Shown piece by piece: positions 42,284 to 51,181 of a stretch of 64,000 nt of DNA (the stretch's first letter is position 1; each line of letters opens with the position of its first letter). The stretch spans positions 1 to 64,000 of the forward strand of contig JAZROZ010000032.1 of assembly GCA_045648985.1 (NCBI GenBank), read 5' to 3'. The translations under genes and the position numbers were made by a program. Below the pieces are notes generated by a model. It did no database searches. It worked only from the letters and a program-made list of their open reading frames with translations, and was not told where the DNA came from. Source of the DNA: SIG437 sp045648985. GTDB taxonomy: Bacteria > Bacillota > Clostridia > UBA1381 > UBA9506.

Positions 42284-42904
42284 CTACCTCTTTTCTTCAT
42301 TTTTATTAATTTTTTCTTTAAATATATTTATAATTTTTAAAATTTTAACTACAATAATTATAATATTTACAAGCTTTAATCTTAATATACTTTTTACGTG
42401 TATATTAAAGCATTTACTAGAGAAATAGGGTGTTACATTCACGTTTACCTTATTCACACCAAAAATTTCATCAATAATTTTTATCAAAAATGTAGAGCCT
42501 GTCCACACAGCACCCGTCATTATGCCCGTTTTCGCAGCATTCCCTGTATCAAAAACAACATCAAATAAAACTTCATTAAATGTTATCTCTTCGGATGCTT
42601 TAGTAAAGACATTTTTAATTTCGTCTTTTGTGATACAATATGCTTCTTTTATTTTTTTAATAAAATCTAAATAATTGGTGGCATCAAGCTTCTTTTTTGT
42701 ATGTTGCTTTTCTTCTTTATCGGTCTTTATTTGTATATTCAGTTTAAAAAGCTTCAAATATACAATCTTCAAATACATTCGGCTTATGCCGTCTTTTAGA
42801 ATATACTCTATTCCTGCATCAATTGGAATAAATAAAAGTGACAGAATAAAGAAAAGTAATAAAATTAAAACACAAAGTATGATATTGATTATCATATATT
42901 TCAC
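42284..42904 (-). CDS. DUF2953 (YtfI-like) membrane protein
   Basis: A 206-residue protein with one N-terminal helix (IINIILCVLILLLFFILSLLF) and family features DGISRMYLKIVYLKLFKLNI and DTGNAAKTGIMTGAVW near residue 130, matching DUF2953. Function is unknown; it travels with ytfJ in spore formers. Its ATG overlaps the scpB stop by 4 bases. Confidence 0.8.
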   Translation of the reverse strand: MKYMIINIILCVLILLLFFILSLLFIPIDAGIEYILKDGISRMYLKIVYLKLFKLNIQIKTDKEEKQHTKKKLDATNYLDFIKKIKEAYCITKDEIKNVFTKASEEITFNEVLFDVVFDTGNAAKTGIMTGAVWTGSTFLIKIIDEIFGVNKVNVNVTPYFSSKCFNIHVKSILRLKLVNIIIIVVKILKIINIFKEKINKNEEKR

Positions 42905-43446
42905 TCACCTTGCGGTTCATCTTCAGAAATCTCAAGCTGAACATCAGTAATATCAGGCAAATCATCTAAAGAACGAAGACCAAAGCTTCTTAAAAACTCG
43001 TGAGTTGTTCCGTATAAAATAGGTCTGCCGGGTGCATCAAGTCTTCCTCGTTCTTCAATAAGTCCGCGTTCAACAAGTTTATTTACAGAAGCATCTGAGT
43101 TTACACCACGTATAAATTCAATGCTTCCCCTTGTCACAGGCTGATTATAGGCTACGACAGAAAGTGTTTCAAATGCAGCGGGTGAAAGCATTTGCTTCCT
43201 TTTTGGCTCTTTGATTTGCTGTATATATTTGAAGTTTTCTTCAACGGTACAAAGCTGATATTCGTCCTCAAACTCTATAATCTTAAATCCACGTCCATTT
43301 TGCTTATAAAAATTTCTAAGCTTTTCAATTTCTTTTTCAATCTGTTTTTCAGTTAATCCAAGAATTTGAGCAAGCTGACCTTTTGATATACTCTCGCCTG
43401 CTGCAAACAATATACTTTCTATAATCGAATCATAATTCTGACTCAT
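42901..43446 (-). CDS. scpB: Segregation and condensation protein B
   Basis: A 181-residue partner of ScpA and SMC with two winged-helix domains. SIIESILFAAGESISKGQLAQILG starts the first, and ETLSVVAYNQPVTRGSIEFIRGVNSD and GRLDAPGRPILYGTTHEFLRSFGL mark the second. It overlaps scpA by 17 bases, indicating coupled translation. Confidence 0.95.
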   Translation of the reverse strand: MSQNYDSIIESILFAAGESISKGQLAQILGLTEKQIEKEIEKLRNFYKQNGRGFKIIEFEDEYQLCTVEENFKYIQQIKEPKRKQMLSPAAFETLSVVAYNQPVTRGSIEFIRGVNSDASVNKLVERGLIEERGRLDAPGRPILYGTTHEFLRSFGLRSLDDLPDITDVQLEISEDEPQGE

Positions 43447-44191
43447 GTTCTAAATCACCGTCTTTGAGTTTTGTTATGTATATTTTGTCTTTATCTGTTT
43501 CTGCCATTAAAATCTCGTTTTTTATCATCTCTAAAAGTGCTAAAAATGTTGCAACTAACACCGCTTTAGAATCAATGCCTGCGAAAATGTTTTCAAATTT
43601 TGTTTTCTTGCCTATTTTTAGCTTTTCCCTGATAAATTTTACTCTGTTTGACACAGGAATAATCTCATGTGGCGTAACTGCTTTAAAGGCACTTTTTGGA
43701 GGCGGAGCTTTGCGTTCAATTTTATCAGCAACGTCTAAAAAAGCAGAAATAAGCATTTCAATATCAAATGACTGGTCAGAGTAATCTGCTTGTCTTTGTT
43801 CAATATATTCAGGTTCTTTAAAATAATTGTATCTCGTTGCAAACTCGTTGTCTTTTAAAAATCCTGAAAGCTTTTTCATTCGTTCATACTGTAAAAGTCT
43901 TTCTGCCAAATCCTGACGCGGATCTTCTTTTTCCTCTTCAGCTTTAGGAAGAAGCATTTTCGATTTTATTAAAAGAAGCTCTGATGCCATTACTAAAAAA
44001 TCTGCTGAAAGTTCAATGTCAAACTCCGCACATAACGCCAGATATTCTAAATATTGTCCTGTAATTTTCACAATAGGTATATCATATATGCTCACTTTAT
44101 TCTTTTTTAAAAGATGCAAAAGAAGCTCTAAAGGGCCTTCAAAAACCTCGAGCTTAACAGATATTTTCTGTTCATCAAGTAAAGCTTCCAT
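43430..44191 (-). CDS. scpA: Segregation and condensation protein A
   Basis: A 253-residue kleisin that bridges SMC heads in chromosome segregation. The N-terminal signature VFEGPLELLLHLLKKNKVSIYDIPIV (~17-42) and FLVMASELLLIKSKMLLP (~65) are clear, followed by a variable linker and a C-terminal winged helix (KAVLVATFLALLEMIKN). Confidence 0.95.
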   Translation of the reverse strand: MEALLDEQKISVKLEVFEGPLELLLHLLKKNKVSIYDIPIVKITGQYLEYLALCAEFDIELSADFLVMASELLLIKSKMLLPKAEEEKEDPRQDLAERLLQYERMKKLSGFLKDNEFATRYNYFKEPEYIEQRQADYSDQSFDIEMLISAFLDVADKIERKAPPPKSAFKAVTPHEIIPVSNRVKFIREKLKIGKKTKFENIFAGIDSKAVLVATFLALLEMIKNEILMAETDKDKIYITKLKDGDLEHESEL

Positions 44192-44216
44192 TTAAAATAT
44201 AACCTTTCAAATAAAA

Positions 44217-44858
44217 TTAAATACCGCCAACTATTAAAAATAGCAAATTAACAATTAAAAGATTAGTGTTTGAAAGTATTGGGTCAAGTACACCAAGCGA
44301 CAGAGCTACAACAAGCAAAACCCATCCTAAATGTTCATATCTCATTATATCATAATATAGTTTGCTTGGCAAAAGTGATAAAAATATTTTTGAACCGTCA
44401 AGTGGTGGAATTGGTAATAAATTAAAAACACCAAGTCCTACATTTAAAAATATTAAAAGCTCTATAAACTCGTTTAAATATTTAAAATATGGAATACCTA
44501 AAACAACTACCAATTTTAACAATATAACACCGATAAACGCTAAAATGAAATTGGAAATGGGTCCTGCCAGCGAAACTAGAGCCATTCCCCTTTTTGGATT
44601 CTTGAAATTAAATGAATTTACCATTACGGGTTTTGCCCAGCCGAAGCCGAAAAACAGCATACATAAAGCACCGACAGGGTCTAAATGTCTCATTGGATTT
44701 ATACTAATTCTTCCCATCCATTTTGCAGTACGGTCTCCAAGCTTATATGCCATAAATCCGTGTGCGGCTTCGTGAACGCTTATACATAATAAAACTACAA
44801 TGGCTCTTAAAATCCAATATACTATATCAAAATTGTTGAAAAAAAACAAAATATTCAC
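44217..44858 (-). CDS. Site-2 protease family (M50) membrane metallopeptidase
   Basis: A 213-residue M50 peptidase with five to six membrane segments. The zinc site is CISVHEAAHGFMAYKLGDRTA (H-E-x2-H, ~27) and the second motif LLPIPPLDGSKIF (~148) stands in place of N-P-D-G. It is the YwhC/Rip-like short form that cleaves within membranes; the substrate is unknown. It starts at GTG, is first in the scpAB operon, and has a good promoter. Confidence 0.88.
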   Translation of the reverse strand: MNILFFFNNFDIVYWILRAIVVLLCISVHEAAHGFMAYKLGDRTAKWMGRISINPMRHLDPVGALCMLFFGFGWAKPVMVNSFNFKNPKRGMALVSLAGPISNFILAFIGVILLKLVVVLGIPYFKYLNEFIELLIFLNVGLGVFNLLPIPPLDGSKIFLSLLPSKLYYDIMRYEHLGWVLLVVALSLGVLDPILSNTNLLIVNLLFLIVGGI

Positions 44859-44890
44859 TTCTCTTCTTAAAAATATATGTCTTCTACTAT

Positions 44891-44919
44891 ATTATACTAA
44901 ATTTTAGAGCTTGTGTAAA
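44891..44919 (-). promoter_or_regulatory. Sigma-A promoter of the M50-scpAB-ytfJ operon
   Basis: TTTACA (44914-44919) and TATAAT (44891-44896) on the minus strand are 17 bases apart, 33 bases before the GTG start. Confidence 0.78.
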
Positions 44920-44954
44920 TAGTTTTATTCATTTTTTACATTGAGTTTACAATA

Positions 44955-44988
44955 AAAAACTGACACCGCCCAATGCGATGTCAGTTTT
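44955..44988 (-). terminator. Terminator of the hnd hydrogenase operon
   Basis: On the minus strand AAAACTGACATCGC pairs with GCGGTGTCAGTTTT (14 bp with one G-T) and is followed by TTTTTATTG. It lies 11 bases beyond the hndD stop. Confidence 0.85.
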
Positions 44989-44998
44989 AATTTTAATA

Positions 44999-46735
44999 TT
45001 AGAATTTGTCTCTTGCTGTATAGTGTGTATGGAGGAGTTCATGTGCTTTGTGTGAGCCTGGTTTTTCCAGGAACTCAGCATATAACTTCTTCACATATGG
45101 ATTTTCATGGCTCTTTCTGATTTTGAGAGCTTTATCTTCACTATAGAGAGCTTTTGCTCTTTCTGCTTTCAAGTCAATATCCATATAAACCTTAGCAGGT
45201 TTAATCGGCTGACCGCCACCTGTTACACATCCACCAGGACAAGCCATGATTTCGATGAAGTGATAATCTGCTTTTCCTGCTCTGATGTCTTCTAAGAGCT
45301 TTCTAGCATTACCAAGACCATGAGCAACAGCAACCTTAACATCCATACCTGCTATCTTAACTGTTGCTTCTTTGATACCCTCTGTACCACGAACTTCTGT
45401 AAAGTCGATGTTTTCTAATGGTTTATTTTCTAAAACTTCAGCAACTGTTCTAAGAGCTGCTTCCATAACACCACCTGTTGCACCGAAGATAACAGCAGCA
45501 CCTGTTGACTCGCCGCACGGATCGTCAAACTGTTCGTCGTCTAATTCTTCGAATTTAATACCTGCCTGCTTAATCATTCTTGCAAGCTCTCTTGTTGAGA
45601 TAACCGCATCAACGTCACGATACTCACTACCCATTTCAGGACGTTTAGCTTCAAATTTCTTAGCTACGCAAGGCATTACTGATACAACATAGATGCTTGC
45701 AGGGTCTATTCCAGCCTGCTCAGCATAATATGATTTAATGAGTGCACCAAACATTTCGTGAGGTGATTTACAGCTTGATAAATTATCTAAAAAGTCTGGG
45801 AAGTTGTGTTCGCAGAATTTAATCCAACCAGGACTACATGATGTAATCATTGGGAGTTTTCCGCCATTTTGGATTCTGTCGATTAATTCTGTTCCCTCTT
45901 CCATGATTGTTACGTCAGCACCTGTGTTTGTGTCAAACACTTTGTCAAAGCCCATAGCCTTTAATGCTGCAACCATTTTGCCTGTTACAGCTGTACCAAT
46001 CGGCATGCCAAATTCTTCACCTAAAGCTGCACGAACTGCAGGAGCAGTCTGAACAACAACATGTTTTGTTTCGTCAGCTATAGCCTCCCAAACTTCGTCT
46101 GTGTTATCTTTTTCACGAAGTGCACCAACAGGACAAGCTGCAATACACTGACCACAATTTACACAAGCTGTTTCAGATAAAGGCTTATTGAATGCTGTTG
46201 CAATTTTAGTGTTAAAGCCTCTTTCTGTAGCATCGATAACACCAACTGTCTGAATTTCTTTACAAGCGCTTACACATCTACGGCAAAGAACACATTTGTT
46301 GTTATCTCTAACAATTGAAGGTGATAAATCGTCAACGGCATATTCGTTTCTTGCACCTTCATATGCAATTTCTGTTACACCAAGCTCTTCAGATAAAGTC
46401 TGGAGTTCACAGTTTTTATTTCTGATACATGTGAGACATTTCTTTTCATGATTTGAAAGAAGAAGCTCTAAAGTAGATTTTCTCGCACTTCTAACTTTCG
46501 GTGTATTTGTTAAAACCTCTAATCCTTCTGAAACAGGATATACGCAAGCAGCTTCAAGCTTTCTGCCGCCTACTATTTCGATAACACACATTCTACATGA
46601 GCCTGTTTTGCTCACATTTTTCATATAACAAAGAGTAGGTATATCTACTTTGGCTGCACGTGCAGCTTCTAAAACGGTATAGTTTTTAGGTACGTTCACT
46701 TCTTTACCGTTAATCTTTACATTAACCATATCCAT
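44999..46735 (-). CDS. hndD: [FeFe]-hydrogenase catalytic subunit, bifurcating HndD type
   Basis: A 578-residue catalytic subunit. Domains in order: a 2Fe-2S domain (CYMKNVSKTGSCRMC, ~36), the histidine-containing cluster HEKKCLTCIRNKNC (~97), two 4Fe-4S sites CVLCRRCVSACKE and CVNCGQCIAACPVG, then the H-cluster domain with ITSCSPGWIKFCE (~300), VMPCVAKKFEAKRPEM (~358) and EIMACPGGCVTGGGQP (~495), plus a short C-terminal SSU-like part. It makes or uses H2 with electrons from NAD(P)H and ferredoxin together. It is last in an operon with HndA, HndB and HndC. Confidence 0.95.
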   Translation of the reverse strand: MDMVNVKINGKEVNVPKNYTVLEAARAAKVDIPTLCYMKNVSKTGSCRMCVIEIVGGRKLEAACVYPVSEGLEVLTNTPKVRSARKSTLELLLSNHEKKCLTCIRNKNCELQTLSEELGVTEIAYEGARNEYAVDDLSPSIVRDNNKCVLCRRCVSACKEIQTVGVIDATERGFNTKIATAFNKPLSETACVNCGQCIAACPVGALREKDNTDEVWEAIADETKHVVVQTAPAVRAALGEEFGMPIGTAVTGKMVAALKAMGFDKVFDTNTGADVTIMEEGTELIDRIQNGGKLPMITSCSPGWIKFCEHNFPDFLDNLSSCKSPHEMFGALIKSYYAEQAGIDPASIYVVSVMPCVAKKFEAKRPEMGSEYRDVDAVISTRELARMIKQAGIKFEELDDEQFDDPCGESTGAAVIFGATGGVMEAALRTVAEVLENKPLENIDFTEVRGTEGIKEATVKIAGMDVKVAVAHGLGNARKLLEDIRAGKADYHFIEIMACPGGCVTGGGQPIKPAKVYMDIDLKAERAKALYSEDKALKIRKSHENPYVKKLYAEFLEKPGSHKAHELLHTHYTARDKF

Positions 46736-46751
46736 TTCTATCGCTCCTCCC

Positions 46752-48548
46752 CTATTTTCTTATAATTGCCTTCTTAGGACACTTGCCTTCGCAGACACCA
46801 CATTTAATACACTTATCTGTATCAATAGTAAATGGCGATTTGATTTCGCCTGTGATAGCACCAACAGGACAATTCTTAGCACAAATACTACATCCGATAC
46901 ATTTGTCTTCGATGATTGTATATTTCAAGAGGTCTTTACATACGCCTGCAGGACAAACCTTGTCACGTACATGAGCTTCATATTCATGTCTGAAATATTT
47001 AAGTGTGCTCAGTACAGGGTTTGGAGCTGTCTGACCAAGACCGCAAAGTGATGAAGTCTTGATATCGTTACAGAGCTGTTCAAGTTTATCTAAATCCTCC
47101 ATTGTTCCCTGACCTTTTGTAATTTTGTCAAGAATCTCATAGAGTCTCTTTGTACCGACACGGCAAGGTGTACATTTACCACATGATTCATCAACAGTAA
47201 ATTCTAAGAAGAACTTAGCTATGTCAACCATACAGTTGTCTTCATCCATTACGATAAGACCACCTGAACCCATCATTGAGCCAATAGCCATAAGTGAGTC
47301 ATAGTCGATTGGTGTATCAATGAGTGATGCAGGAATACATCCGCCTGAAGGACCACCGGTTTGCGCCGCCTTGAACTTTTTGCCGTTCGGGATGCCGCCA
47401 CCGATTTCTTCGATGATTTCGCGAAGTGTAGTGCCCATTGGAACTTCAACCAAGCCTGTATTGTTAATCTTACCACCAAGAGCAAATACTTTAGTACCCT
47501 TACTCTTTTCAGTACCGATAGTTGTAAACCAGTCAGCACCTTTATTGATGATAACAGGGATGTTTGCATATGTTTCAACGTTATTTAAAAGTGTCGGTTT
47601 TCCCCAGAGACCTTTAATAGCCGGGAATGGCGGGCGTGGACGAGGCTCACCACGCATACCTTCGATTGAATTTAAAAGCGCAGTTTCTTCGCCGCATACA
47701 AATGCACCAGCGCCAAGTCTGATTTCTAAGTCGAAGCAGAAATCTGTATCAAAGATATTCTTACCTAAAAGACCATATTCTTTTGCCTGATCAATTGCAA
47801 TCTGGAGTCGTTTAACTGCAATAGGATACTCTGCACGGATGTAGATATAACCCTGATTTGCTCCAACTGCATAAGCTGCAATTGCCATAGCTTCGATAAC
47901 GCTGTGCGGGTCACCCTCTAAAACACTTCTGTCCATGAATGCGCCCGGGTCACCTTCGTCGGCATTACAAGCAACATACTTCTGGTCGCCTTCTGCTTTA
48001 TATGTAAAGTCCCATTTCATGCCTGTCGGGAAGCCGGCACCGCCTCTACCACGAAGACCTGATTTTTTGATTTCATTGATAACGTCTTCCTGAGACATTT
48101 CTGTTAAAGCTTTAGCTAAAGCTTTGTAACCATCAAATGCGATGTATTCATCAATATTTTCAGGATCAATAACACCACAGTTTCTAAGTGCTAAACGGAG
48201 CTGCTTTTTGTAGAAGTCAACTTCATTCAAGCTCTTGATGTCTTCACCTTCATGAACTGTCTCCTCATAAAGAAGTCTCTTTACGATACGACCTTTTAAG
48301 ATGTGTTCTTCTACGATTTCCTTAACATCTTCTTTTTTAACCATGCTATAAAAAGCACCTTCAGGATAAACTATAACAATCGGACCTAAAGCACAAAGTC
48401 CGAAACATCCTGTTTTGATAACCTTGATTTCTTGTTCAAGGCCGTTTTCCTTTAACTGGAATTCCATTTCCTTGATAATTTCTTCACAGCCGGACGATGT
48501 ACAACCGGTACCGCCGCAGCATAATACGTGGCCTCTGACTCTATCCAT
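46752..48548 (-). CDS. hndC: NADH/FMN subunit of bifurcating hydrogenase (HndC, NuoF-like)
   Basis: A 598-residue flavoprotein. An N-terminal thioredoxin-like 2Fe-2S domain (HVLCCGGTGCTSSGC, TGCFGLCALGP) precedes the NuoF core: SGLRGRGGAGFPTGMKW (FMN/NADH, ~165), CNADEGDPGAFMDRS, GAGAYVCGEE-like LGAGAFVCGEETALL, an SLBB region and the cluster ESCGKCTPCRVGT (~467). Two 4Fe-4S sites end the protein (CIGCSICAKNCPVG, CIKCGVCEGKCPKK). In HydABC/Hnd complexes this subunit is the site of bifurcation. Confidence 0.95.
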   Translation of the reverse strand: MDRVRGHVLCCGGTGCTSSGCEEIIKEMEFQLKENGLEQEIKVIKTGCFGLCALGPIVIVYPEGAFYSMVKKEDVKEIVEEHILKGRIVKRLLYEETVHEGEDIKSLNEVDFYKKQLRLALRNCGVIDPENIDEYIAFDGYKALAKALTEMSQEDVINEIKKSGLRGRGGAGFPTGMKWDFTYKAEGDQKYVACNADEGDPGAFMDRSVLEGDPHSVIEAMAIAAYAVGANQGYIYIRAEYPIAVKRLQIAIDQAKEYGLLGKNIFDTDFCFDLEIRLGAGAFVCGEETALLNSIEGMRGEPRPRPPFPAIKGLWGKPTLLNNVETYANIPVIINKGADWFTTIGTEKSKGTKVFALGGKINNTGLVEVPMGTTLREIIEEIGGGIPNGKKFKAAQTGGPSGGCIPASLIDTPIDYDSLMAIGSMMGSGGLIVMDEDNCMVDIAKFFLEFTVDESCGKCTPCRVGTKRLYEILDKITKGQGTMEDLDKLEQLCNDIKTSSLCGLGQTAPNPVLSTLKYFRHEYEAHVRDKVCPAGVCKDLLKYTIIEDKCIGCSICAKNCPVGAITGEIKSPFTIDTDKCIKCGVCEGKCPKKAIIRK

Positions 48549-48565
48549 CTTAAACCCTTCCTTTC

Positions 48566-48931
48566 TTATTCTGCCGCACCAATTGTATCTTCTGTAACAA
48601 CGCGACCGTTTACTATATGTTCACCAACAATTTTTGCAACCTTTTCAGGTGTCATTTTAACATATGTAACTTTTTCACCAGCAGGATTATAAACCTCAAC
48701 TACAGGTTCTAAGCGGCATACACCTATGCAACCTGTCTGTGTTACTGTTACATCTGATAAATTTCTTTTTGCAATTTCTTCTAAAAAAGCTGTCATAACA
48801 GGACGAGCACCTGCAGCAATACCACAAGTAGCCATACCAACTACAACTCTGTATCCATTTGAATCTTTTCTTAAATTGATGTTGTCAAGTGTCTTTTTTC
48901 TTATTGCTTCAAGTTCAGCTAAGCTTTTCAT
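48566..48931 (-). CDS. hndB: 2Fe-2S thioredoxin-like subunit (HndB)
   Basis: A 121-residue protein with the thioredoxin-like ferredoxin cysteines at GMATCGIAAGARPV (~32) and TQTGCIGVCRLEPVVEV (~88), one of the small Fe-S subunits of the four-part Hnd hydrogenase. It lies between the histidine-kinase-like ATPase and hndC with short spacers. Confidence 0.88.
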   Translation of the reverse strand: MKSLAELEAIRKKTLDNINLRKDSNGYRVVVGMATCGIAAGARPVMTAFLEEIAKRNLSDVTVTQTGCIGVCRLEPVVEVYNPAGEKVTYVKMTPEKVAKIVGEHIVNGRVVTEDTIGAAE

Positions 48932-48959
48932 AACTTACCTCCATGATTTATTGTAATTT

Positions 48960-49502
48960 TTATTTTAAAATACTATTTTCGCCTTCCTCAAGAAAACCTT
49001 TAATCCACATATACACTTCAGGTTGAGAGAAACTGATATCTCCCAAAACTGATTTAACCTCTTTAGTATCGAATACAAATTCATTTTCGTTAAAACTGTG
49101 TTTATAGATAAAATCAATATTCTCATGTGAAACAACAGTTGCAAGGATTGTGCCGACAATATCGCCTAAAGGCTGCCTGTCGATATGATTATGTGTGAAA
49201 GTGGCTTTAACAACCGTCCCTTTTCCTAAAACAGAATCAATTGTAAAATTACCACCGGTAAGCTCAGCCGCATGTTTAAAAAGCGGAATGCCAAGACCGA
49301 CTTTTCTAGTTGTTCTGCTTGTAGTAAACGGGTCAACTACCCTTTTTAAAAGTTCATCACTCATACCCTTGCCGTTATCTCGGATTGAAATCTCAAGAAT
49401 ATTTTTTTTAGTATCCTCAACAATTTCTATCGAAACAACTGTAGCACCAGCTACTATTGAATTTTGAACAATATCGGTTATATGTAGCGAAAGCTCTTTC
49501 AT
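48960..49502 (-). CDS. HATPase_c protein inside the hydrogenase operon
   Basis: A 180-residue protein made mostly of a GHKL ATPase domain: N-box SLHITDIVQNSIVAGAT (~4-20), G1 box IRDNGKGMS (~56) and TSRTTRKVGLGIPLFKHAAELTGG (~80-103). There is no sensor or dimerisation domain, so it is like an anti-sigma factor or an isolated kinase core. The ~50-residue C-terminal extension is not recognised. It starts 2 bases after hndA, so its amount is locked to that of the hydrogenase. A regulatory role in hydrogenase expression or activity is inferred. Confidence 0.82.
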   Translation of the reverse strand: MKELSLHITDIVQNSIVAGATVVSIEIVEDTKKNILEISIRDNGKGMSDELLKRVVDPFTTSRTTRKVGLGIPLFKHAAELTGGNFTIDSVLGKGTVVKATFTHNHIDRQPLGDIVGTILATVVSHENIDFIYKHSFNENEFVFDTKEVKSVLGDISFSQPEVYMWIKGFLEEGENSILK

Positions 49503-49504
49503 GA

Positions 49505-49996
49505 TTAATATTTCTTAAGAATTTCAGCCATTTCTCCAACTTTAAGTCTTCCGTAAACATCATCATTGATTGTAAGAACGGGAGCAAGACCGCATGCACC
49601 GATACAACGAGTTGCATCAATGGAGAATTTTCCGTCAGGTGTACATTCACCAACATCAATTCCTAAAATCTCCTTGATTTCTTCTAAAATTTCGCCCGAG
49701 CCTTTAACGTAGCATGCTGTACCAAGGCAAACACCAATCTGATACTCACCCTTAGGATTAAGGCTGAACTGACTGTAGAACGTAACAATACCAAATATTT
49801 CAGCAAGAGGTACACCGGTTTCTGTTGATATAATCTTCTGAACTTCAATCGGAAGATATCCGTAGATTTCCTGTGCCTCGTGAAGAATCTGAATTATAGC
49901 GCCCTGTTCTTCTTTGTGTTGATTGATCATAGCAAGCAGTTTTTCTTCCTGCTCTTTTGTGCCTTTAAATGGCATATTCTTTTGATCCATAAACAA
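49505..49996 (-). CDS. hndA: NuoE-like 2Fe-2S subunit (HndA)
   Basis: A 163-residue 24-kDa-type subunit. Four cysteines bind 2Fe-2S: VCLGTACYVKGSGE (~89) and DATRCIGACGLAPVLTIND (~128). The N-terminal helical part (QEEKLLAMINQHKEEQGAI, YGYLPIEVQKII) is typical. It is first in the operon hndA-ATPase-hndB-hndC-hndD. Confidence 0.93.
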   Translation of the reverse strand: MFMDQKNMPFKGTKEQEEKLLAMINQHKEEQGAIIQILHEAQEIYGYLPIEVQKIISTETGVPLAEIFGIVTFYSQFSLNPKGEYQIGVCLGTACYVKGSGEILEEIKEILGIDVGECTPDGKFSIDATRCIGACGLAPVLTINDDVYGRLKVGEMAEILKKY

Positions 49997-50041
49997 AAAC
50001 CTCCCATTATAAATTAATAAATATTATAAACTTTTTTCGAA

Positions 50042-50130
50042 TTCTGCACTATAAAGATTGTTAAAAAAATAACAATGCATAAAGCAGAACACTTCCTCAT
50101 AATTATAACAGTTTTACTTAGAAAAATCTA
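50042..50130 (-). promoter_or_regulatory. Probable promoter and leader hairpin of the hnd operon
   Basis: On the minus strand an extended -10 TGTTATAAT (TATAAT at 50102-50107) follows a weak TAGATT (50125-50130) at 17 bases. The ~100-base leader holds a two-part hairpin: TTCTGC/GCAGAA (50084-50089 with 50042-50047) enclosing ATTGTTA/TAACAAT (50070-50076 with 50057-50063) with a six-T loop. No T-run follows, so it is more likely a regulatory or stabilising structure than a terminator. Confidence 0.45.
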
Positions 50131-50138
50131 TATTTTTA

Positions 50139-50855
50139 TCAAAATTCAGTTAGAAAATATTTTATAAAAAACTCTGTCAAAAAATCTCTCATTTTGTCGC
50201 TTTTGCACAAATGGTTTTCTTTTTCAGCAATATCTCCTAAATTGTGCGCATCTGAGTTTGTTAAAATGCTGAAATTACTATAATTCTCTTTCCATTCGTT
50301 TAGGTTTTTAGCTGTAATTTCCACTGCCTTAATATCGACATCAGGTGGCAGAAAGCCAAGATTTGATATTACACTATAGCTATTTCTGTCAATATGAGCA
50401 GGCACGGCTATACCACCAATTTCGTGCACGACTTTAAAAACCTCCTGAAAACTAAGTGTTGTAGCACTTACCAAAAGGTTTTCTTCTATTCCTGTTATTT
50501 CGTCATTTTCGTCCATATATAGCTGATTACCAAATGTTTCAGGACTGTTCTTTATACCCAGCATACTTGATTTTACAATATCCTGCATCTTTTCTGCAGA
50601 AGCAATATCGGGAAAATAGCATACAATATGTACTTCCTCTTCTGTTTCTACTTCCATACCGGGAACAACAATAATATCATACTGCTTTGCTGCTTTCATT
50701 AAAGCTCGCACATTACCGCAAGAATTGTGGTCTGTAAGGGCAATTATATCAAGCCCCTTAATTTTCGCCATTCCTGCAATATTATTTGGTGTCATATCAT
50801 CATCGGCACACGGCGAAAGTGCCGAGTGAATATGAAGATCATAGGCATATTTCAT
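50139..50855 (-). CDS. PHP-domain phosphoesterase
   Basis: A 238-residue PHP protein with all metal motifs: YDLHIHSALSPCADD (~4), IALTDHNSCGN (~36), PGMEVETEEEVHIVCYF (~62), VPAHIDRNSYS (~153) and LTNSDAHNLGD (~203). PHP enzymes hydrolyse phosphoesters; the substrate here is unknown. Its ATG shares a base with the stop of the DRTGG gene (TGATG), so translation is coupled. It is last of five genes around a HydS-like protein. Confidence 0.88.
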   Translation of the reverse strand: MKYAYDLHIHSALSPCADDDMTPNNIAGMAKIKGLDIIALTDHNSCGNVRALMKAAKQYDIIVVPGMEVETEEEVHIVCYFPDIASAEKMQDIVKSSMLGIKNSPETFGNQLYMDENDEITGIEENLLVSATTLSFQEVFKVVHEIGGIAVPAHIDRNSYSVISNLGFLPPDVDIKAVEITAKNLNEWKENYSNFSILTNSDAHNLGDIAEKENHLCKSDKMRDFLTEFFIKYFLTEF

Positions 50856-51178
50856 CAAATTAGTTTACCTATCTGGGCACAAAGCTCATATGCAGTTTTT
50901 TCTGATGATAAAATATAAACATTCTCGCCGTCTGCTTTAACTTTTGCAGTTTCATCAGGACTCAGATTTTCAGGCAAAATAATACACGCAGCCTCAGAAA
51001 GAGTTGCTACCGCTACTGTGTTTATGTTTGTTTGCACAGTCACCCAAATATTACCACTTTCAACGTGTGACATAGCTAAACTCAAAAGGTCACCCACATA
51101 GCAACCTGTTATTTCTTTATCTGTTCCTACTGTTTTGACAGTTAAATTCAATTTTTCAATAATCTCTGAAACTTTCAT
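50855..51178 (-). CDS. DRTGG-domain protein, second copy
   Basis: A 107-residue protein consisting of one DRTGG-type domain (VGTDKEITGCYVGDLLSLAMS; NIWVTVQTNINTVAVATLSEA; ACIILPENL). Such domains resemble the regulatory part of HPr-kinase-like and phosphotransacetylase proteins and are thought to bind small ligands. It follows the HydS-like gene by 3 bases. Confidence 0.8.
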   Translation of the reverse strand: MKVSEIIEKLNLTVKTVGTDKEITGCYVGDLLSLAMSHVESGNIWVTVQTNINTVAVATLSEAACIILPENLSPDETAKVKADGENVYILSSEKTAYELCAQIGKLI

Positions 51179-51181
51179 AGT

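Noticed and set aside
47320..47790. 156-codon plus-strand frame opposite hndC
   Set aside because: It is a shadow of the strongly conserved NuoF-like gene, with no ribosome site or recognisable domain.
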